Shown here: positions 1 to 9,117 of the stretch, in pieces
Layout of the letters: the number at the start of each line of letters is the position of its first letter
Numbering within the stretch: position 1 is the first letter of the stretch
Assembly: GCA_003215175.1 (NCBI GenBank)
Contig: QCKS01000001.1
Location: 60,201 to 124,200, forward strand
Direction of reading: 5' to 3'
Length of the DNA stretch: 64,000 nt
DNA from: Acidimicrobiales bacterium AG-410-I20
GTDB lineage: Bacteria > Actinomycetota > Acidimicrobiia > Acidimicrobiales > MedAcidi-G1
Made by a program: the position numbers and the translations under genes
Notes under the pieces: model-generated
What the model was told of the DNA's origin: nothing
Databases searched by the model: none
What the model saw: only the letters and a program-made list of their open reading frames with translations

Positions 1-62
1 AATTTGTATGCAAGAATTCCTGCAACTGAAGCTACTAGAAGAAGTAGGTAGAATCGATCCAC
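1..62 (-). CDS. 5' end of a membrane-anchored or secreted protein (partial)
   Basis: The minus strand opens with GTG at 62-60, seven bases after the ftsH stop, and stays open to the window edge. The roughly 20 visible residues begin VDRFYLLLLVASVAGILAYK, a hydrophobic N-terminal segment typical of a membrane anchor or signal sequence. The gene is co-directional with ftsH and probably in the same transcript. Nothing more can be said about its product, because the body of the protein lies outside the window. Confidence 0.45.
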   Translation of the reverse strand, partial: MDRFYLLLLVASVAGILAYK

Positions 63-68
63 GTTAGA

Positions 69-1967
69 TCAGTCAGCGTGAGATGGTTCTGTAGTTGGCT
101 CCGCCGACGGATCAGTGCTTTCCGCAAGATCAGTGAGCCTCATAACTTCTTCACCAGAAATTGTTTCATGTTCTAGTAGAGCTCTTGCTATCAGATCCAA
201 TGCATTACGGTTTTCTGTAAGAAGAGATCTGCAGCGATCTTCCTGGTTATGAAGAATTCTCTTTACCTCTTCATCAATCTCTCTTGCCGTGTCATCGCTG
301 TAATCGCGGCTCTGCATGAGATCGTCCCCAAGGAATACTTGATTCTGGCTTCCCCAAGCCATAGGACCGATACGATCACTCATTCCCCATTCGCGAACCA
401 TCTTTCTCGCAAGTTCAGTTGCACCTACCAGATCATTTTGCGCACCTGTTGAAGTAACTCCAAAAACTAACTCCTCAGCGATTCGTCCTCCCATGCGAAC
501 CACTAAAGAGTCCTCAATGTAATCCTGACGATAGATATGTCGTTCTTCTTCTGGGAGTTGCATTGTTACTCCTAAAGCCATTCCGCTTGGGATAATGGTG
601 ACTTTATGAAGAGGGTCGGCATTTGGAAGCACAGCAGCGCAAAGGGCATGGCCTGCTTCATGGTAAGCAATAGCTTCTTTTTCTGCAGATGTTAGAGCCA
701 TCGACTCACGTTTCTGACCCATTAGGGTTCTATCTCGAGCTGCTTCAAAGTGCTCTGCAGATATAGCATCTTGTGAACTTCGAACAGCTATAAGCGCAGC
801 TTCATTAATGAGGTTTGATAAATCGGCTCCACTCATTCCTGGTGTTCCTCGTGCTACAAGATCAAGATCAACGTCTTCAGAAAGGTTCTTCCCCTTTGCG
901 TGGACTCCAAGGATCTCGCGGCGATCTTCAAGTTCCGGTAAAGGGACTACTACTTGGCGATCGAATCTTCCTGGCCTTAACAAAGCAGGGTCAAGAATGT
1001 CGGGACGGTTTGTTGCCGCAAGCATTACTATTCCCTCGCTTGCCTCAAAACCATCCATTTCGGAAAGCATTTGATTCAAAGTTTGCTCTCGCTCATCGTG
1101 TCCACCTCCGAGCCCTGCGCCCCGTTTACGGCCAATAGAGTCAAGTTCGTCAATAAAAATGATCGCTCGACCCATTTTTCTAGCGGTTTCAAATAGGTCG
1201 CGAACTCGACTAGCGCCTACGCCAACAAACATTTCCATGAAGTCTGATCCAGTTACTGAGAGAAATGGAACACCAGCTTCTCCAGCAACTGCTCGGGCAA
1301 TAAGTGTTTTACCAGTACCGGGGGGGCCAACAAGTAAAACTCCCTTAGGCACTCGTGCACCGATTTCGGAAAATTTTTCTGGTTCTTTCAGAAAATCAAC
1401 AACTTCTCGTATTTCTTGTTTGACCCCTTCATATCCAGCTACGTCTTCGAAAGTGGTCCCTGGCTGCTCTGAAGAATACGACTTTGCTCTGGAGCGACCG
1501 ATTGACATCATCCCACTCATTTGGCCTTGAGCTCGGCGGTTAATCCACCAAAAGAAAAGAATAATCAGAGAAACTGGCAGCAGAAGAGGAAGCCATGTTT
1601 GGAAAAATCCTGGTTGTGGGGTCTTAAACTCAACTGTTGCTGAGCTTGCATCAAGGATTTGACGATCAGTGGGAGAAAGTTCTAGCGGTCCAGTGGTGCT
1701 GTATTCGTCTCCGTTGACAGATTCTGCTTGAATTTTTCCTGTTTGGTTGTTGATATTTATTTCGATTATTTCCTCAGCAATAACTTTTGAAAGGAATTGG
1801 TCATAAGGAATTGAAGTGGAATCATCTGAAGAGTTAAATGCCGGATAGATGATGAAAGCTCCGATAAGACCCATTAGGAGCCAGATGCTCCATTTAGGCC
1901 AACCGCGCCCACTTTTTTCTGGAAGCGGTTCAGGTGGTTGTTTCATTTCATCAGGACGTTTAGCCAT
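69..1967 (-). CDS. ftsH: ATP-dependent zinc metalloprotease FtsH
   Basis: Membrane-bound AAA+ protease that extracts and degrades misfolded membrane proteins and short-lived regulators. The 632 residues show two N-terminal membrane segments (about 27-43 and 123-142) flanking a short extracytoplasmic domain. The AAA module follows, with Walker A GPPGTGKT at 214-221, Walker B IIFIDE at 269-274 and the [13 protein letters not shown] pore-region signature. The M41 peptidase motif HEAGH is at 436-440. The length is normal for the family and all key residues are present. The ATG at 1967 is preceded by TAACAT with a 6-nt gap, which suggests a leaderless transcript. The gene is divergent from the CPBP protease gene across a 76-nt gap. 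Confidence 0.97.
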   Translation of the reverse strand: MAKRPDEMKQPPEPLPEKSGRGWPKWSIWLLMGLIGAFIIYPAFNSSDDSTSIPYDQFLSKVIAEEIIEININNQTGKIQAESVNGDEYSTTGPLELSPTDRQILDASSATVEFKTPQPGFFQTWLPLLLPVSLIILFFWWINRRAQGQMSGMMSIGRSRAKSYSSEQPGTTFEDVAGYEGVKQEIREVVDFLKEPEKFSEIGARVPKGVLLVGPPGTGKTLIARAVAGEAGVPFLSVTGSDFMEMFVGVGASRVRDLFETARKMGRAIIFIDELDSIGRKRGAGLGGGHDEREQTLNQMLSEMDGFEASEGIVMLAATNRPDILDPALLRPGRFDRQVVVPLPELEDRREILGVHAKGKNLSEDVDLDLVARGTPGMSGADLSNLINEAALIAVRSSQDAISAEHFEAARDRTLMGQKRESMALTSAEKEAIAYHEAGHALCAAVLPNADPLHKVTIIPSGMALGVTMQLPEEERHIYRQDYIEDSLVVRMGGRIAEELVFGVTSTGAQNDLVGATELARKMVREWGMSDRIGPMAWGSQNQVFLGDDLMQSRDYSDDTAREIDEEVKRILHNQEDRCRSLLTENRNALDLIARALLEHETISGEEVMRLTDLAESTDPSAEPTTEPSHAD

Positions 1968-1973
1968 ACTTTA

Positions 1974-1979
1974 ATGTTA
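1974..1979 (-). promoter_or_regulatory. Putative -10 box of a leaderless ftsH promoter
   Basis: Reading the minus strand, TAACAT lies 6 nt before the ftsH ATG, the same geometry seen at many other starts in this window. The call rests on that repeated spacing. No convincing -35 element was identified. Confidence 0.45.
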
Positions 1980-2001
1980 GAGGTCTCAGAACTTGTTAGT
2001 G

Positions 2002-2026
2002 CCCTGAGGTACAGGGTTGTTTTCTT
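2002..2026 (+). terminator. Weak hairpin followed by a T-rich run in the ftsH/CPBP gap
   Basis: CCCTG (2002-2006) and CAGGG (2012-2016) form a 5-bp stem with a 5-nt loop, followed by TTGTTTTCTT. It resembles a short intrinsic terminator on the plus strand. It lies between two divergent genes, upstream of the predicted start of the CPBP transcript, so its purpose is unclear. It could block stray plus-strand transcription or be chance. Confidence 0.22.
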
Positions 2027-2031
2027 CTGTG

Positions 2032-2037
2032 TAGTGT
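2032..2037 (+). promoter_or_regulatory. Putative -10 box of a leaderless promoter for the CPBP protease gene
   Basis: TAGTGT ends 6 nt before ATG 2044. This spacing supports ATG 2044 over the in-frame TTG at 2038 as the true start. Confidence 0.45.
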
Positions 2038-2043
2038 TTGACG

Positions 2044-2802
2044 ATGGATTCTGTTGAAAATATTTCTCAATCAGATGAAAAACCTTGGGGAATTAAGCAT
2101 GTCGCAACTGGCGTAGTTCTATCCATAGTTTCATCAGTCATCGTAGGATCGTTAGTTCTTACCTTCGGAGATTGGGACCCTATTCCGCTATGGATCACTG
2201 CTTTATTGCAGATCCCATTGTGGTTTGGTTTATTAGGAGTCCCATGGGTAGTTCTTCGACACAGCAATCTCTCTTGGAAAGAGAATCTTGGGGTTCCTTT
2301 ACTGGTTCTAAGAAAAGGTGTCTTACAACTGGATGCACAGGAGAAAAGAGTTTCTATAACAAAAAATCAATGTATTCAAGGGTTTTTTATCGGTGTATTC
2401 AGTCAAGCACTATTGGTCCCACTCTTGTATCTACCGGCACTTATTTTTGTAGACGATTTAGACGTATCAGGACCAGCTCGGGAGTTAACGAGCCGCGCCC
2501 ACGGTTTGGGAATTTTCTTACTTATTTTGATAGTTGTGATAGGGGCGCCAGTTGTTGAAGAATTATTTTTCCGGGGGTTTGCATTAAAGGCATTTCAAGA
2601 CCGCTGGTCTCAGAGAACAGCGTTGATGGCAAGCTCAGTGCTTTTCGGAATAATTCACTTCCAACCTCTTCAATTCCCCGCTTTAGTACTATTTGGTTTA
2701 ATAGCAGGAAAGTTAACTCAACGAGATGGTCATCTAGGAAGAGCAATGTGGGCGCACGCAGGCTTTAACGCCTATACGGTCTTTGTTTTGGTGTACCTGT
2801 GA
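2044..2802 (+). CDS. CPBP family intramembrane glutamic endopeptidase (Rce1/AbiI-like)
   Basis: Predicted polytopic membrane protease of the CPBP (Rce1-like) family, whose bacterial members are mostly uncharacterised. From ATG 2044 the protein has about 252 residues with several hydrophobic segments. The family motifs are intact in the C-terminal half: EELFFRG (glutamates near 172-173 and the arginine of EExxxR), FGIIH (His near 205) and HAGFN (His near 238, Asn near 242). It should therefore be catalytically competent. TTG 2038 is an alternative start, but the TAGTGT box 6 nt upstream favours ATG 2044. The stop overlaps the next gene's GTG in a GTGA junction, indicating coupling to the following glycan-related membrane genes. 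The substrate is unknown. Confidence 0.85.
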   Translation: MDSVENISQSDEKPWGIKHVATGVVLSIVSSVIVGSLVLTFGDWDPIPLWITALLQIPLWFGLLGVPWVVLRHSNLSWKENLGVPLLVLRKGVLQLDAQEKRVSITKNQCIQGFFIGVFSQALLVPLLYLPALIFVDDLDVSGPARELTSRAHGLGIFLLILIVVIGAPVVEELFFRGFALKAFQDRWSQRTALMASSVLFGIIHFQPLQFPALVLFGLIAGKLTQRDGHLGRAMWAHAGFNAYTVFVLVYL

Positions 2803-5282
2803 AAGAACGCGACCTTCTAAGCCTTGTCCGAAAGGCTTCTCCTGCTAATTGGGCCACAGGGGCAATTGTTGCCTTATCGACTTTTTATTTGCTTTGGATC
2901 GTGAATCCGAACGGAGTTTTATTTACCTCAACGCTGCCAACAGGAGGAGACTTAGGCGCTCACGTCTGGGGCCCTGCATTCATTAGAGATGAGCTGATTC
3001 CAAGGTTTAGGCTTACTGGTTGGACGCCTGACTGGTACGCAGGGTTTCCTGCCTACCACTTTTACATGATTGTCCCAATGCTCCTTATCGTTGCATTAAA
3101 TGTGGGGCTGATTCTTCCGCTTGCAATTCCATTAGCCGTACTAGCAATTGTTGCCTTAGTGCTTTTGTTCCAACACCGACCTTTTGCTTGGATTCCAACG
3201 ATGGGCGTTTTGGTAGTTGCAACAATTTTGATTGTCCCAATTCACTATGGCATTGCGATCAAACTTGTCACAGTAGCTGGCTTAGTTTTTATGCCGATAT
3301 CCGCATGGCTTATGGGACGGCTTTCAGGCCTACCTTTCCCTGCTCCAGCTCTTATGGCGGCTGCGACTCTTCCGTTTATCTTTGATAGATCTTTCAATAT
3401 TTTTGGCGGCAATCTCATGTCAACGATGGCAGGAGAATTCGCTTACGCTCTTGCTGTCTCCTTCTGTCTTGTTTATATCGGAGTCCTCATGAGAGGCATG
3501 GATACAGGCAAGGGAAGAGCATGGGCGGCGCTTTTATTAACACTCACTGGGTTATGCCACTTACTGGTTGCGTTTTACGCTCTAGTTGTAACTCTTTTAG
3601 TGATTCTTTTTCAACCAAGCAAACAGAGAATCCAATGGATCGTAACGACAGGAATTACCTCAGCCTTACTTTCCGCTTTTTGGGTGTTGCCGTTCTGGTG
3701 GCAAAGGGACCACTTGAATGATATGGCATGGGATAAGTTGCCACGGTTCAAATCTTATCTTTGGGATCGCAGTGAACTGGCTGCAGATTTTCTAACAAAC
3801 AGTCCTCCTTTCCAGGTTGTTCTTGTTTTAGCTGGTATTGGGTTTATCTTTTCAGTTGTATTCCGCCGCCTATTAGGAATTGTTTTAGGAGCATCACTCG
3901 TTGTCTTAGCACTAGCTTTCATCCACTTGCCTGAAGGAAGGCTTTATAACGGACGAATTCTTCCTGCTTACTATCTTGGGGCATACTTGCTAGCTGCAAT
4001 AGGTGTTGCGGAGTCTTTTCGCACCATTGGAATGCTGATTGAAGGCGTTTCAGGTCGGGTAAGAAAGATCGGAAAAGTTTTCCCCTATCTCGGATCAATA
4101 ACTTCTGTTTTCCTATTAATAATTCTCTTGGGTTTACCCTTAAGGTCTTTACCTGGTGGAACGACTACTGGAAATACTTATAAATGGATGGGTTTTGAAA
4201 CAGAGGAATTAAATCTTGGCAGGGGCTGGGTTAATTGGAATTTCTCTGGTTACGAAGGACGAATTGGAGATGTTAATGGTGGTGGTTGGGAAGAGCATCG
4301 AGCACTAGTTAACACCATGGAAGAGGTTTCAAAAACATATGGTTGCGGTCGGCTCATGTGGGAGTACAACCGAGACCTTGTTCGTTATGGAACTCCCATG
4401 GCACTTATGCTTATGCCTCATTGGACTGATGGATGTATCGGTTCCATGGAAGGGCTTTATTTTGAAGCATCTACAACAACTCCGTATCACTTTCTTATGC
4501 AGTCAGAACTATCAATGGAACCATCACGAGCGCAGCGTGGTCTCCCATATAGATCATTCAATCTAGGAGAAGGAGTAAACCATCTCCAGCAATTTGGTGT
4601 CACTTATTATGCCGCCTTTTCAGAACGTCCAGTAGTAGAAGCAAGAAGACATCCAGCACTTACTGAGATTGCAGTCTCAGGACCTTGGACAATCTTTCTT
4701 GTAGAAAATTCTCCACTAGTAGAGCCTCTCACAGTAGAACCAGCGGTATGGACAGACGTAGAGCATTCAAATTGGCTAGACCACTCAGTGGAAGTATTTA
4801 ATGACAGTTCCCAATCTGTTACTCGTTTACTTGGAGGCTTAGAGGGGTGGCAACAAATAGAAACGGATCAAATTCCTGAAGCAAGAAAACTTAAAGAAAT
4901 AGAAGTGACTGAAGTGGTAGCAGGTGTTGATAGCGTTTCATTCACTGTTAACGAAATAGGGGTGCCAGTAGTTGTAAAAGTTTCGTACTTCCCGAATTGG
5001 GAGGTTGAAGGAGCTGAGGGGCCTTGGAGAGCAACACCAAATCTCATGGTTGTAGTGCCTACAGAAGAACAAGTTATTCTCACTTATGGGCGGACAGGTA
5101 TAGATATTTTCTCTATTTTTTTGACACTCCTTGGCTTAGTGTTTCTACTTAAGTTGAGATTCCAACCATCAATTGAAATAAGTGACCATAAAGAATCTCA
5201 AGTCGATGGACTTTTGAAAAAATGGGCAAAGGGTGATGAGGAGGAAGCTTCGTTTGAAGATATAGAAAGCCCTCCCGAATGA
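2799..5282 (+). CDS. Large polytopic membrane protein, GT-C / PTPS_related-like
   Basis: An 827-residue protein. The first 450 or so residues contain around ten hydrophobic segments. Then comes a long, mostly soluble region (about 450-770), one last membrane segment near 775-795 and an acidic cytoplasmic tail. After the first membrane helix there is GGDLGAH (Asp51, His55), reminiscent of the acidic loop motif of GT-C glycosyltransferases and of the 'PTPS_related' membrane proteins. I infer a lipid-linked sugar transferase or glycan-assembly protein facing the outside. Supporting context is the next gene, a GtrA-GT2 fusion, overlapping by ATGA, and then mannose-phosphate enzymes. The exact function is not recognisable from sequence alone. 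Confidence 0.6.
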   Translation: MKERDLLSLVRKASPANWATGAIVALSTFYLLWIVNPNGVLFTSTLPTGGDLGAHVWGPAFIRDELIPRFRLTGWTPDWYAGFPAYHFYMIVPMLLIVALNVGLILPLAIPLAVLAIVALVLLFQHRPFAWIPTMGVLVVATILIVPIHYGIAIKLVTVAGLVFMPISAWLMGRLSGLPFPAPALMAAATLPFIFDRSFNIFGGNLMSTMAGEFAYALAVSFCLVYIGVLMRGMDTGKGRAWAALLLTLTGLCHLLVAFYALVVTLLVILFQPSKQRIQWIVTTGITSALLSAFWVLPFWWQRDHLNDMAWDKLPRFKSYLWDRSELAADFLTNSPPFQVVLVLAGIGFIFSVVFRRLLGIVLGASLVVLALAFIHLPEGRLYNGRILPAYYLGAYLLAAIGVAESFRTIGMLIEGVSGRVRKIGKVFPYLGSITSVFLLIILLGLPLRSLPGGTTTGNTYKWMGFETEELNLGRGWVNWNFSGYEGRIGDVNGGGWEEHRALVNTMEEVSKTYGCGRLMWEYNRDLVRYGTPMALMLMPHWTDGCIGSMEGLYFEASTTTPYHFLMQSELSMEPSRAQRGLPYRSFNLGEGVNHLQQFGVTYYAAFSERPVVEARRHPALTEIAVSGPWTIFLVENSPLVEPLTVEPAVWTDVEHSNWLDHSVEVFNDSSQSVTRLLGGLEGWQQIETDQIPEARKLKEIEVTEVVAGVDSVSFTVNEIGVPVVVKVSYFPNWEVEGAEGPWRATPNLMVVVPTEEQVILTYGRTGIDIFSIFLTLLGLVFLLKLRFQPSIEISDHKESQVDGLLKKWAKGDEEEASFEDIESPPE

Positions 5283-6442
5283 AGTTTCGAATTCGTCGCT
5301 TTGTAGTGGTAGGTGTTACCGCTACTACTTTAGATGTCGCCCTTTTCGTTCTTTTGCATCAGGCAGGAGCTTCTTTACTTCTGGCGAACGTAGTCGCATT
5401 GAATGCAGCAGCCCTAGTTGCATGGCCGCTTCACCGACTGTTTACCTTGGCTGACGACCCCTTTACCCGATGGATTGGTTCACCTGGAATTTTTGGTTTC
5501 ATGGTTGTAACCGCGGGGCTTGTTGATACCGGGGTTGTTCATCTTTTCGGTCCAAGTAGGGAGACTGAAGAAGAAGTCTTAGCAAAATTAGTAGCGGTCA
5601 TAGGGGCCTCTTTGGTTCGAGCAATTTCCTATCGGATAGTTATTTTTCGAACAATCCGGAATGAGCAAGATCAACCAATACAACGTCCTCCTGCTGTGGG
5701 GCAATACCGATTAAGTGTTGTTATTCCTGCTTATAAGGAAGCGGACAGAATTGAAAACACAATCCTTCGAGTTCGCGAAGAGGTTGGAGGAAAGATCAAT
5801 AATGATTTAGAGGTCATTGTTGTGGACGATGGGTCACAAGATGGGACGGAAACCGCTGCAAAACAAGCTGATCAAATAGTTGTCTTGCCAAACAACCAAG
5901 GAAAAGGTGCGGCACTTCGAGTCGGGGTTGCTAAAGCTAGAGGTCGAGTAATCGCATTCACGGATGCAGACCTGGCGTATTCTCCAATGCAAATTTTTAA
6001 TCTTTTAGTTGAAGTCGAAAATGGATATGACTGGGTTGTAGGCAACCGACATCACATGAACACTCGAACGATTGTAAAAGCTGGGTTCCTTAGAGGAGTT
6101 GGTGGGCGCATGGTGAATTTCGCGACTCACCTACTTTTATTAGGTCAATATCGCGACACCCAGTGCGGATTAAAAGCATTTCGAGCAGATGTAGCAAGAG
6201 CACTATTTGATGCATCAACGATTAAAGGATTTGCTTTCGATGTGGAGCTGTTTCATTTGGCTGAAAGGTGGAGACTCTCTCTGTTAGAAATACCAGTTGA
6301 AATCGAGAATTCAGAACGAACCACTGTTCGAGCAATTCAAGATGGTTTAAGACTGCTTCGAGACCTCATTCATGTCCGTCAGTTGGCTAGTAAAGGGTTT
6401 TACCCTGCAAACCCTGAGCTTCCAAATGAAAGTAAAGTTTAA
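5279..6442 (+). CDS. GtrA-like membrane domain fused to a DPM1-like GT2 glycosyltransferase
   Basis: A two-domain protein of 387 residues. Residues 1-125 form a four-helix GtrA-like membrane domain. Residues 143-370 form a family 2 glycosyltransferase of the dolichol/polyprenyl-phosphate mannose or glucose synthase type, with SVVIPAYKE, the VVDDGS nucleotide-binding motif (183-186) and the catalytic DAD motif (229-231). The likely reaction is transfer of a hexose from GDP- or UDP-sugar to polyprenyl phosphate at the inner membrane face, with GtrA anchoring the enzyme or helping flip the product. The domain order, GtrA first, is the reverse of the fusions I am familiar with. It starts in an ATGA overlap with the upstream membrane protein gene. 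The flanking mannose enzymes make mannose the favoured sugar, by inference. Confidence 0.85.
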   Translation: MKFRIRRFVVVGVTATTLDVALFVLLHQAGASLLLANVVALNAAALVAWPLHRLFTLADDPFTRWIGSPGIFGFMVVTAGLVDTGVVHLFGPSRETEEEVLAKLVAVIGASLVRAISYRIVIFRTIRNEQDQPIQRPPAVGQYRLSVVIPAYKEADRIENTILRVREEVGGKINNDLEVIVVDDGSQDGTETAAKQADQIVVLPNNQGKGAALRVGVAKARGRVIAFTDADLAYSPMQIFNLLVEVENGYDWVVGNRHHMNTRTIVKAGFLRGVGGRMVNFATHLLLLGQYRDTQCGLKAFRADVARALFDASTIKGFAFDVELFHLAERWRLSLLEIPVEIENSERTTVRAIQDGLRLLRDLIHVRQLASKGFYPANPELPNESKV

Positions 6443-6444
6443 AA

Positions 6445-7806
6445 ATGGAAGACTTCGCCTCAATCTTTAAAGCTTATGATGTGCGTGGTTTGTTCCCGCA
6501 ACAGATCAATACCGAAGTAGCGCGATCTATTGGTGAGTCTTGGGCAAGACTAATAAAACGCAATGAGCCGGAAACTAAAACTGTCATCGTTGGGCGAGAT
6601 ATGAGGCCAAGCGGCCAAGAACTAGTTTTAGCTTTTTCTCAAGGAGTGAATGCTCAGGGTGTGGATGTTATTGATATAGGCCTTTGCTCAACGGACATGC
6701 TTTATTTTGCTTCTGGGCACCTTCAACTGCCTGGATCGGTCTTTACTGCGAGCCATAACCCTTCGGGATATAACGGAATAAAGTTTTGTTTCTCTTCAGC
6801 TAAACCAATCAGCTTTGATACGGGTTTGAAGGAAATAAGAGACGAAGTTCTAACTGAAATGCCTAATGGAAACGGCAACGGGGGTGTTTCTCATTTGAAC
6901 TTATTAGAAGATTTCGCTAAACATGTTCAATCTTTTATAGACAAAGAGAAACTAAGTCCATTACGAGTGGTTGTCGATACAGCTAATGGGATGGGCGGAA
7001 TGGTTGTACCGGCGGCATTCCAAAACCTCCCGTTTGAGCTTGAAATCCTATACGAAGACTTAGATGGAACTTTTCCAAATCATCCCGCGGATCCTATACA
7101 GCCCGAAAATTTAGTTGATTTACAAAGGCGCGTTCTGGAAACAGAAGCTGATATTGGTCTCGCATTTGATGGCGATGCTGATCGAGTATTTCTAGTTGAT
7201 GAAAAAGCACAACCTGTTTCAGGATCTGTCACTACTGCTCTTGTTGCCAAGAAAGTCCTACGTGAAGAGCCGGGCGCAACCATAGTTCATAATCTCATTT
7301 GCTCTCAAATAGTTCCTGAGACCATAACTAAGTTAGGGGGAAAGCCGGTTCGTACTCGTGTGGGTCATTCTTTTATAAAAAAAATCATGGCTGAGGAACA
7401 AGCCGCGTTCGGAGGAGAGCATTCAGGGCATTATTACTTTAGAGACAATTTCCGAGCGGACTCAGGACTTATCGCTGCGCTCGTCGTTCTTGAAGAACTA
7501 TCTTGTGCTATGAAGCCATTAAGTGAGTTGTTAGCTCCATTCAATTCTTACATTTCCTCTGGAGAAATAAATATCAACGTTTCGGATTCTTCCAAAGTAA
7601 TAGAAGAAGTATCAAAGAAATACTCTGACTCTGATCAAGACAATCTAGATGGACTTACTGTGAGATTTGACAAATGTTGGTTTAATCTTCGGCCATCAAA
7701 TACAGAGCCACTATTACGGCTTAATCTAGAAGCAGAAGATGAAGTTACTTACGAAAAAACTTTGCAGGAGGTTCAAGAGTTGATTGAATCAAATAAGGAG
7801 TTATAA
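6445..7806 (+). CDS. manB: Phosphomannomutase/phosphoglucomutase (ManB/AlgC type)
   Basis: Alpha-D-phosphohexomutase that interconverts hexose 6-phosphate and hexose 1-phosphate; mannose is likely given manA two genes downstream. The 453 residues follow the four-domain family plan: the phosphoserine loop TASHNPSGYN (Ser103), the Mg-binding DGDADR loop (242-247), the sugar-specificity loop GGEHSGHYYF (about 325) and the phosphate-binding RPSNTEPLLR near the C-terminus. All catalytic elements are present and the length is normal. It starts 2 nt after the GtrA-GT2 stop, so it is in the same operon. The product, mannose 1-phosphate, would feed GDP-mannose for polyprenyl-phosphomannose and PIM synthesis. 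Confidence 0.92.
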   Translation: MEDFASIFKAYDVRGLFPQQINTEVARSIGESWARLIKRNEPETKTVIVGRDMRPSGQELVLAFSQGVNAQGVDVIDIGLCSTDMLYFASGHLQLPGSVFTASHNPSGYNGIKFCFSSAKPISFDTGLKEIRDEVLTEMPNGNGNGGVSHLNLLEDFAKHVQSFIDKEKLSPLRVVVDTANGMGGMVVPAAFQNLPFELEILYEDLDGTFPNHPADPIQPENLVDLQRRVLETEADIGLAFDGDADRVFLVDEKAQPVSGSVTTALVAKKVLREEPGATIVHNLICSQIVPETITKLGGKPVRTRVGHSFIKKIMAEEQAAFGGEHSGHYYFRDNFRADSGLIAALVVLEELSCAMKPLSELLAPFNSYISSGEININVSDSSKVIEEVSKKYSDSDQDNLDGLTVRFDKCWFNLRPSNTEPLLRLNLEAEDEVTYEKTLQEVQELIESNKEL

Positions 7807-7815
7807 GGAGAGCGA

Positions 7816-8052
7816 ATGACACTTGATCCAAAACTTTTAGAAATCTTGGCTTGTCCAGAAGATAAAGGGCCACTTTTATATTTTGAAGATGCAGAATTCT
7901 TATACAACGACCGTCTTCGTCGTCGTTATCTGATAAAAGAAAATATCCCAATTATGCTCGTAGATGAGTCAGAAACAGTAACTGAAGACGAGCATGGGAA
8001 ACTTATGGAGCAAGTAAGTTCTGAGGGCATAAGTCCAACTTTTGACCTCTAA
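7816..8052 (+). CDS. Trm112/UPF0434 family small protein lacking the zinc cysteines
   Basis: A 78-residue protein with the family start LDPKLLEILACP and the conserved end IPIMLVDE. Family members with zinc carry two CxxC pairs. Here the first pair is reduced to CPEDKGPL and the second is replaced by a segment without cysteine (LYNDRLRRRYLI), so no zinc site remains. This cysteine-poor form is known to me from actinobacteria. Homologues activate methyltransferases in eukaryotes and archaea, but the bacterial role is unclear. A TAAGGAGAGCG Shine-Dalgarno region precedes the ATG by a few bases, and the gene lies between manB and manA. Confidence 0.85.
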   Translation: MTLDPKLLEILACPEDKGPLLYFEDAEFLYNDRLRRRYLIKENIPIMLVDESETVTEDEHGKLMEQVSSEGISPTFDL

Positions 8053-8067
8053 ATACCTGTACGTCTT

Positions 8068-9117
8068 GTGGACTTAATAAACGGCTATTTGCAGAAATAT
8101 GAGTGGGGATCACTTAGTGCATTAGCTGAACTTCGTGGAATAGAAGCATCTGGATCTCCTGAAGCAGAACTATGGTTCGGAGTTCACCCTTCTGGACCAG
8201 CGACTCTAGAACGAGAGCATGGGCAGGTGCCTCTTCAGCAGGCATTAAATGAAATTCAAGAAGAGATGCCTTATCTCGTAAAATTTCTCGCCGCAGATCA
8301 ACCTCTTTCGCTTCAAGTGCATCCAAACGTCATCCAAGCATCTTCGGGTTTTGAAGACAAGAGATCTAAACCAGAAATGATCTGTGCTCTTACACAGTTT
8401 GAGGCACTATGCGGATTTAAGTCAGTGTCTGCGGCTCTTGAAATTTGTTCTTATCTCAATTTTGCTTCAGATCTATTATCTGTAATGGAGAGTTCTGGCG
8501 ATTTTACGGAAGTGACGAAAAGTATTTTGACTCAAGATCGCGAAGAAGCGGTTACAGCACTTTTACAACGCTGCTACGAAGCAGAAGAAGAAATGTTTAG
8601 TTCTGAAATCTCAACAATAAAAAGATTGGCGGAGAAATACCCAAAAGATCAGGCATTGCTTCTTATTCCAATGATGAGAAAATTTACTTTGGAACCCGGG
8701 CAAGCGCTGTTTCTTGATCCAGGGGTCTTGCATTCATATCTAGGAGGAGTTGCTCTTGAAGTAATGGGGTCAAGTGACAACGTTGTCAGAGCAGGTTTTA
8801 CTAGTAAGCCAAAAGATCCACTCACCTTATTAGGAATCATAGATTTTGAATTGAGGCCTGAGATTCAAATCGCCTTGTCCAGTCATCACCGTTTTAAGGC
8901 CCCAACTTCAGAATTTGACGTAGAGAAAATCAACGAATCTGTACAGGTGAAAGATAGAGAAGGAACGGATGTAGTCGTAGCGGCTTCAAGGGAGACCACG
9001 CTGACTTCGCAAAAAGAAACTTTAATAATTCAACAGGGTTCAGCAGCTTGGGTGCCTTTAGCCGAAGGCTCGTATGAAATTCAGACTCTTGGAACCGCAT
9101 ATCGAGTAGTCGGTTAA
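8068..9117 (+). CDS. manA: Mannose-6-phosphate isomerase, class I
   Basis: Zinc enzyme interconverting fructose 6-phosphate and mannose 6-phosphate, the entry to mannose activation. The 349 residues carry the type I PMI signatures: YLVKFLAADQPLSLQVHP with the metal-binding Gln/His pair, KPEMICAL with the metal glutamate, and HSYLGGVALEVMGSSDNVVR in the C-terminal part of the cupin with the metal histidine. It starts with GTG 8068, which begins right where the protein needs to start, 15 nt after the Trm112-like gene. With manB it supplies mannose 1-phosphate for the upstream glycosyltransferases and probably for the PIM genes at 11937-14633. Confidence 0.92.
   Translation: MDLINGYLQKYEWGSLSALAELRGIEASGSPEAELWFGVHPSGPATLEREHGQVPLQQALNEIQEEMPYLVKFLAADQPLSLQVHPNVIQASSGFEDKRSKPEMICALTQFEALCGFKSVSAALEICSYLNFASDLLSVMESSGDFTEVTKSILTQDREEAVTALLQRCYEAEEEMFSSEISTIKRLAEKYPKDQALLLIPMMRKFTLEPGQALFLDPGVLHSYLGGVALEVMGSSDNVVRAGFTSKPKDPLTLLGIIDFELRPEIQIALSSHHRFKAPTSEFDVEKINESVQVKDREGTDVVVAASRETTLTSQKETLIIQQGSAAWVPLAEGSYEIQTLGTAYRVVG

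Noticed and set aside
2038..2043. TTG 2038 as the start of the CPBP gene
   Set aside because: ATG 2044 is two codons downstream and has a -10 box at the spacing seen at other starts.
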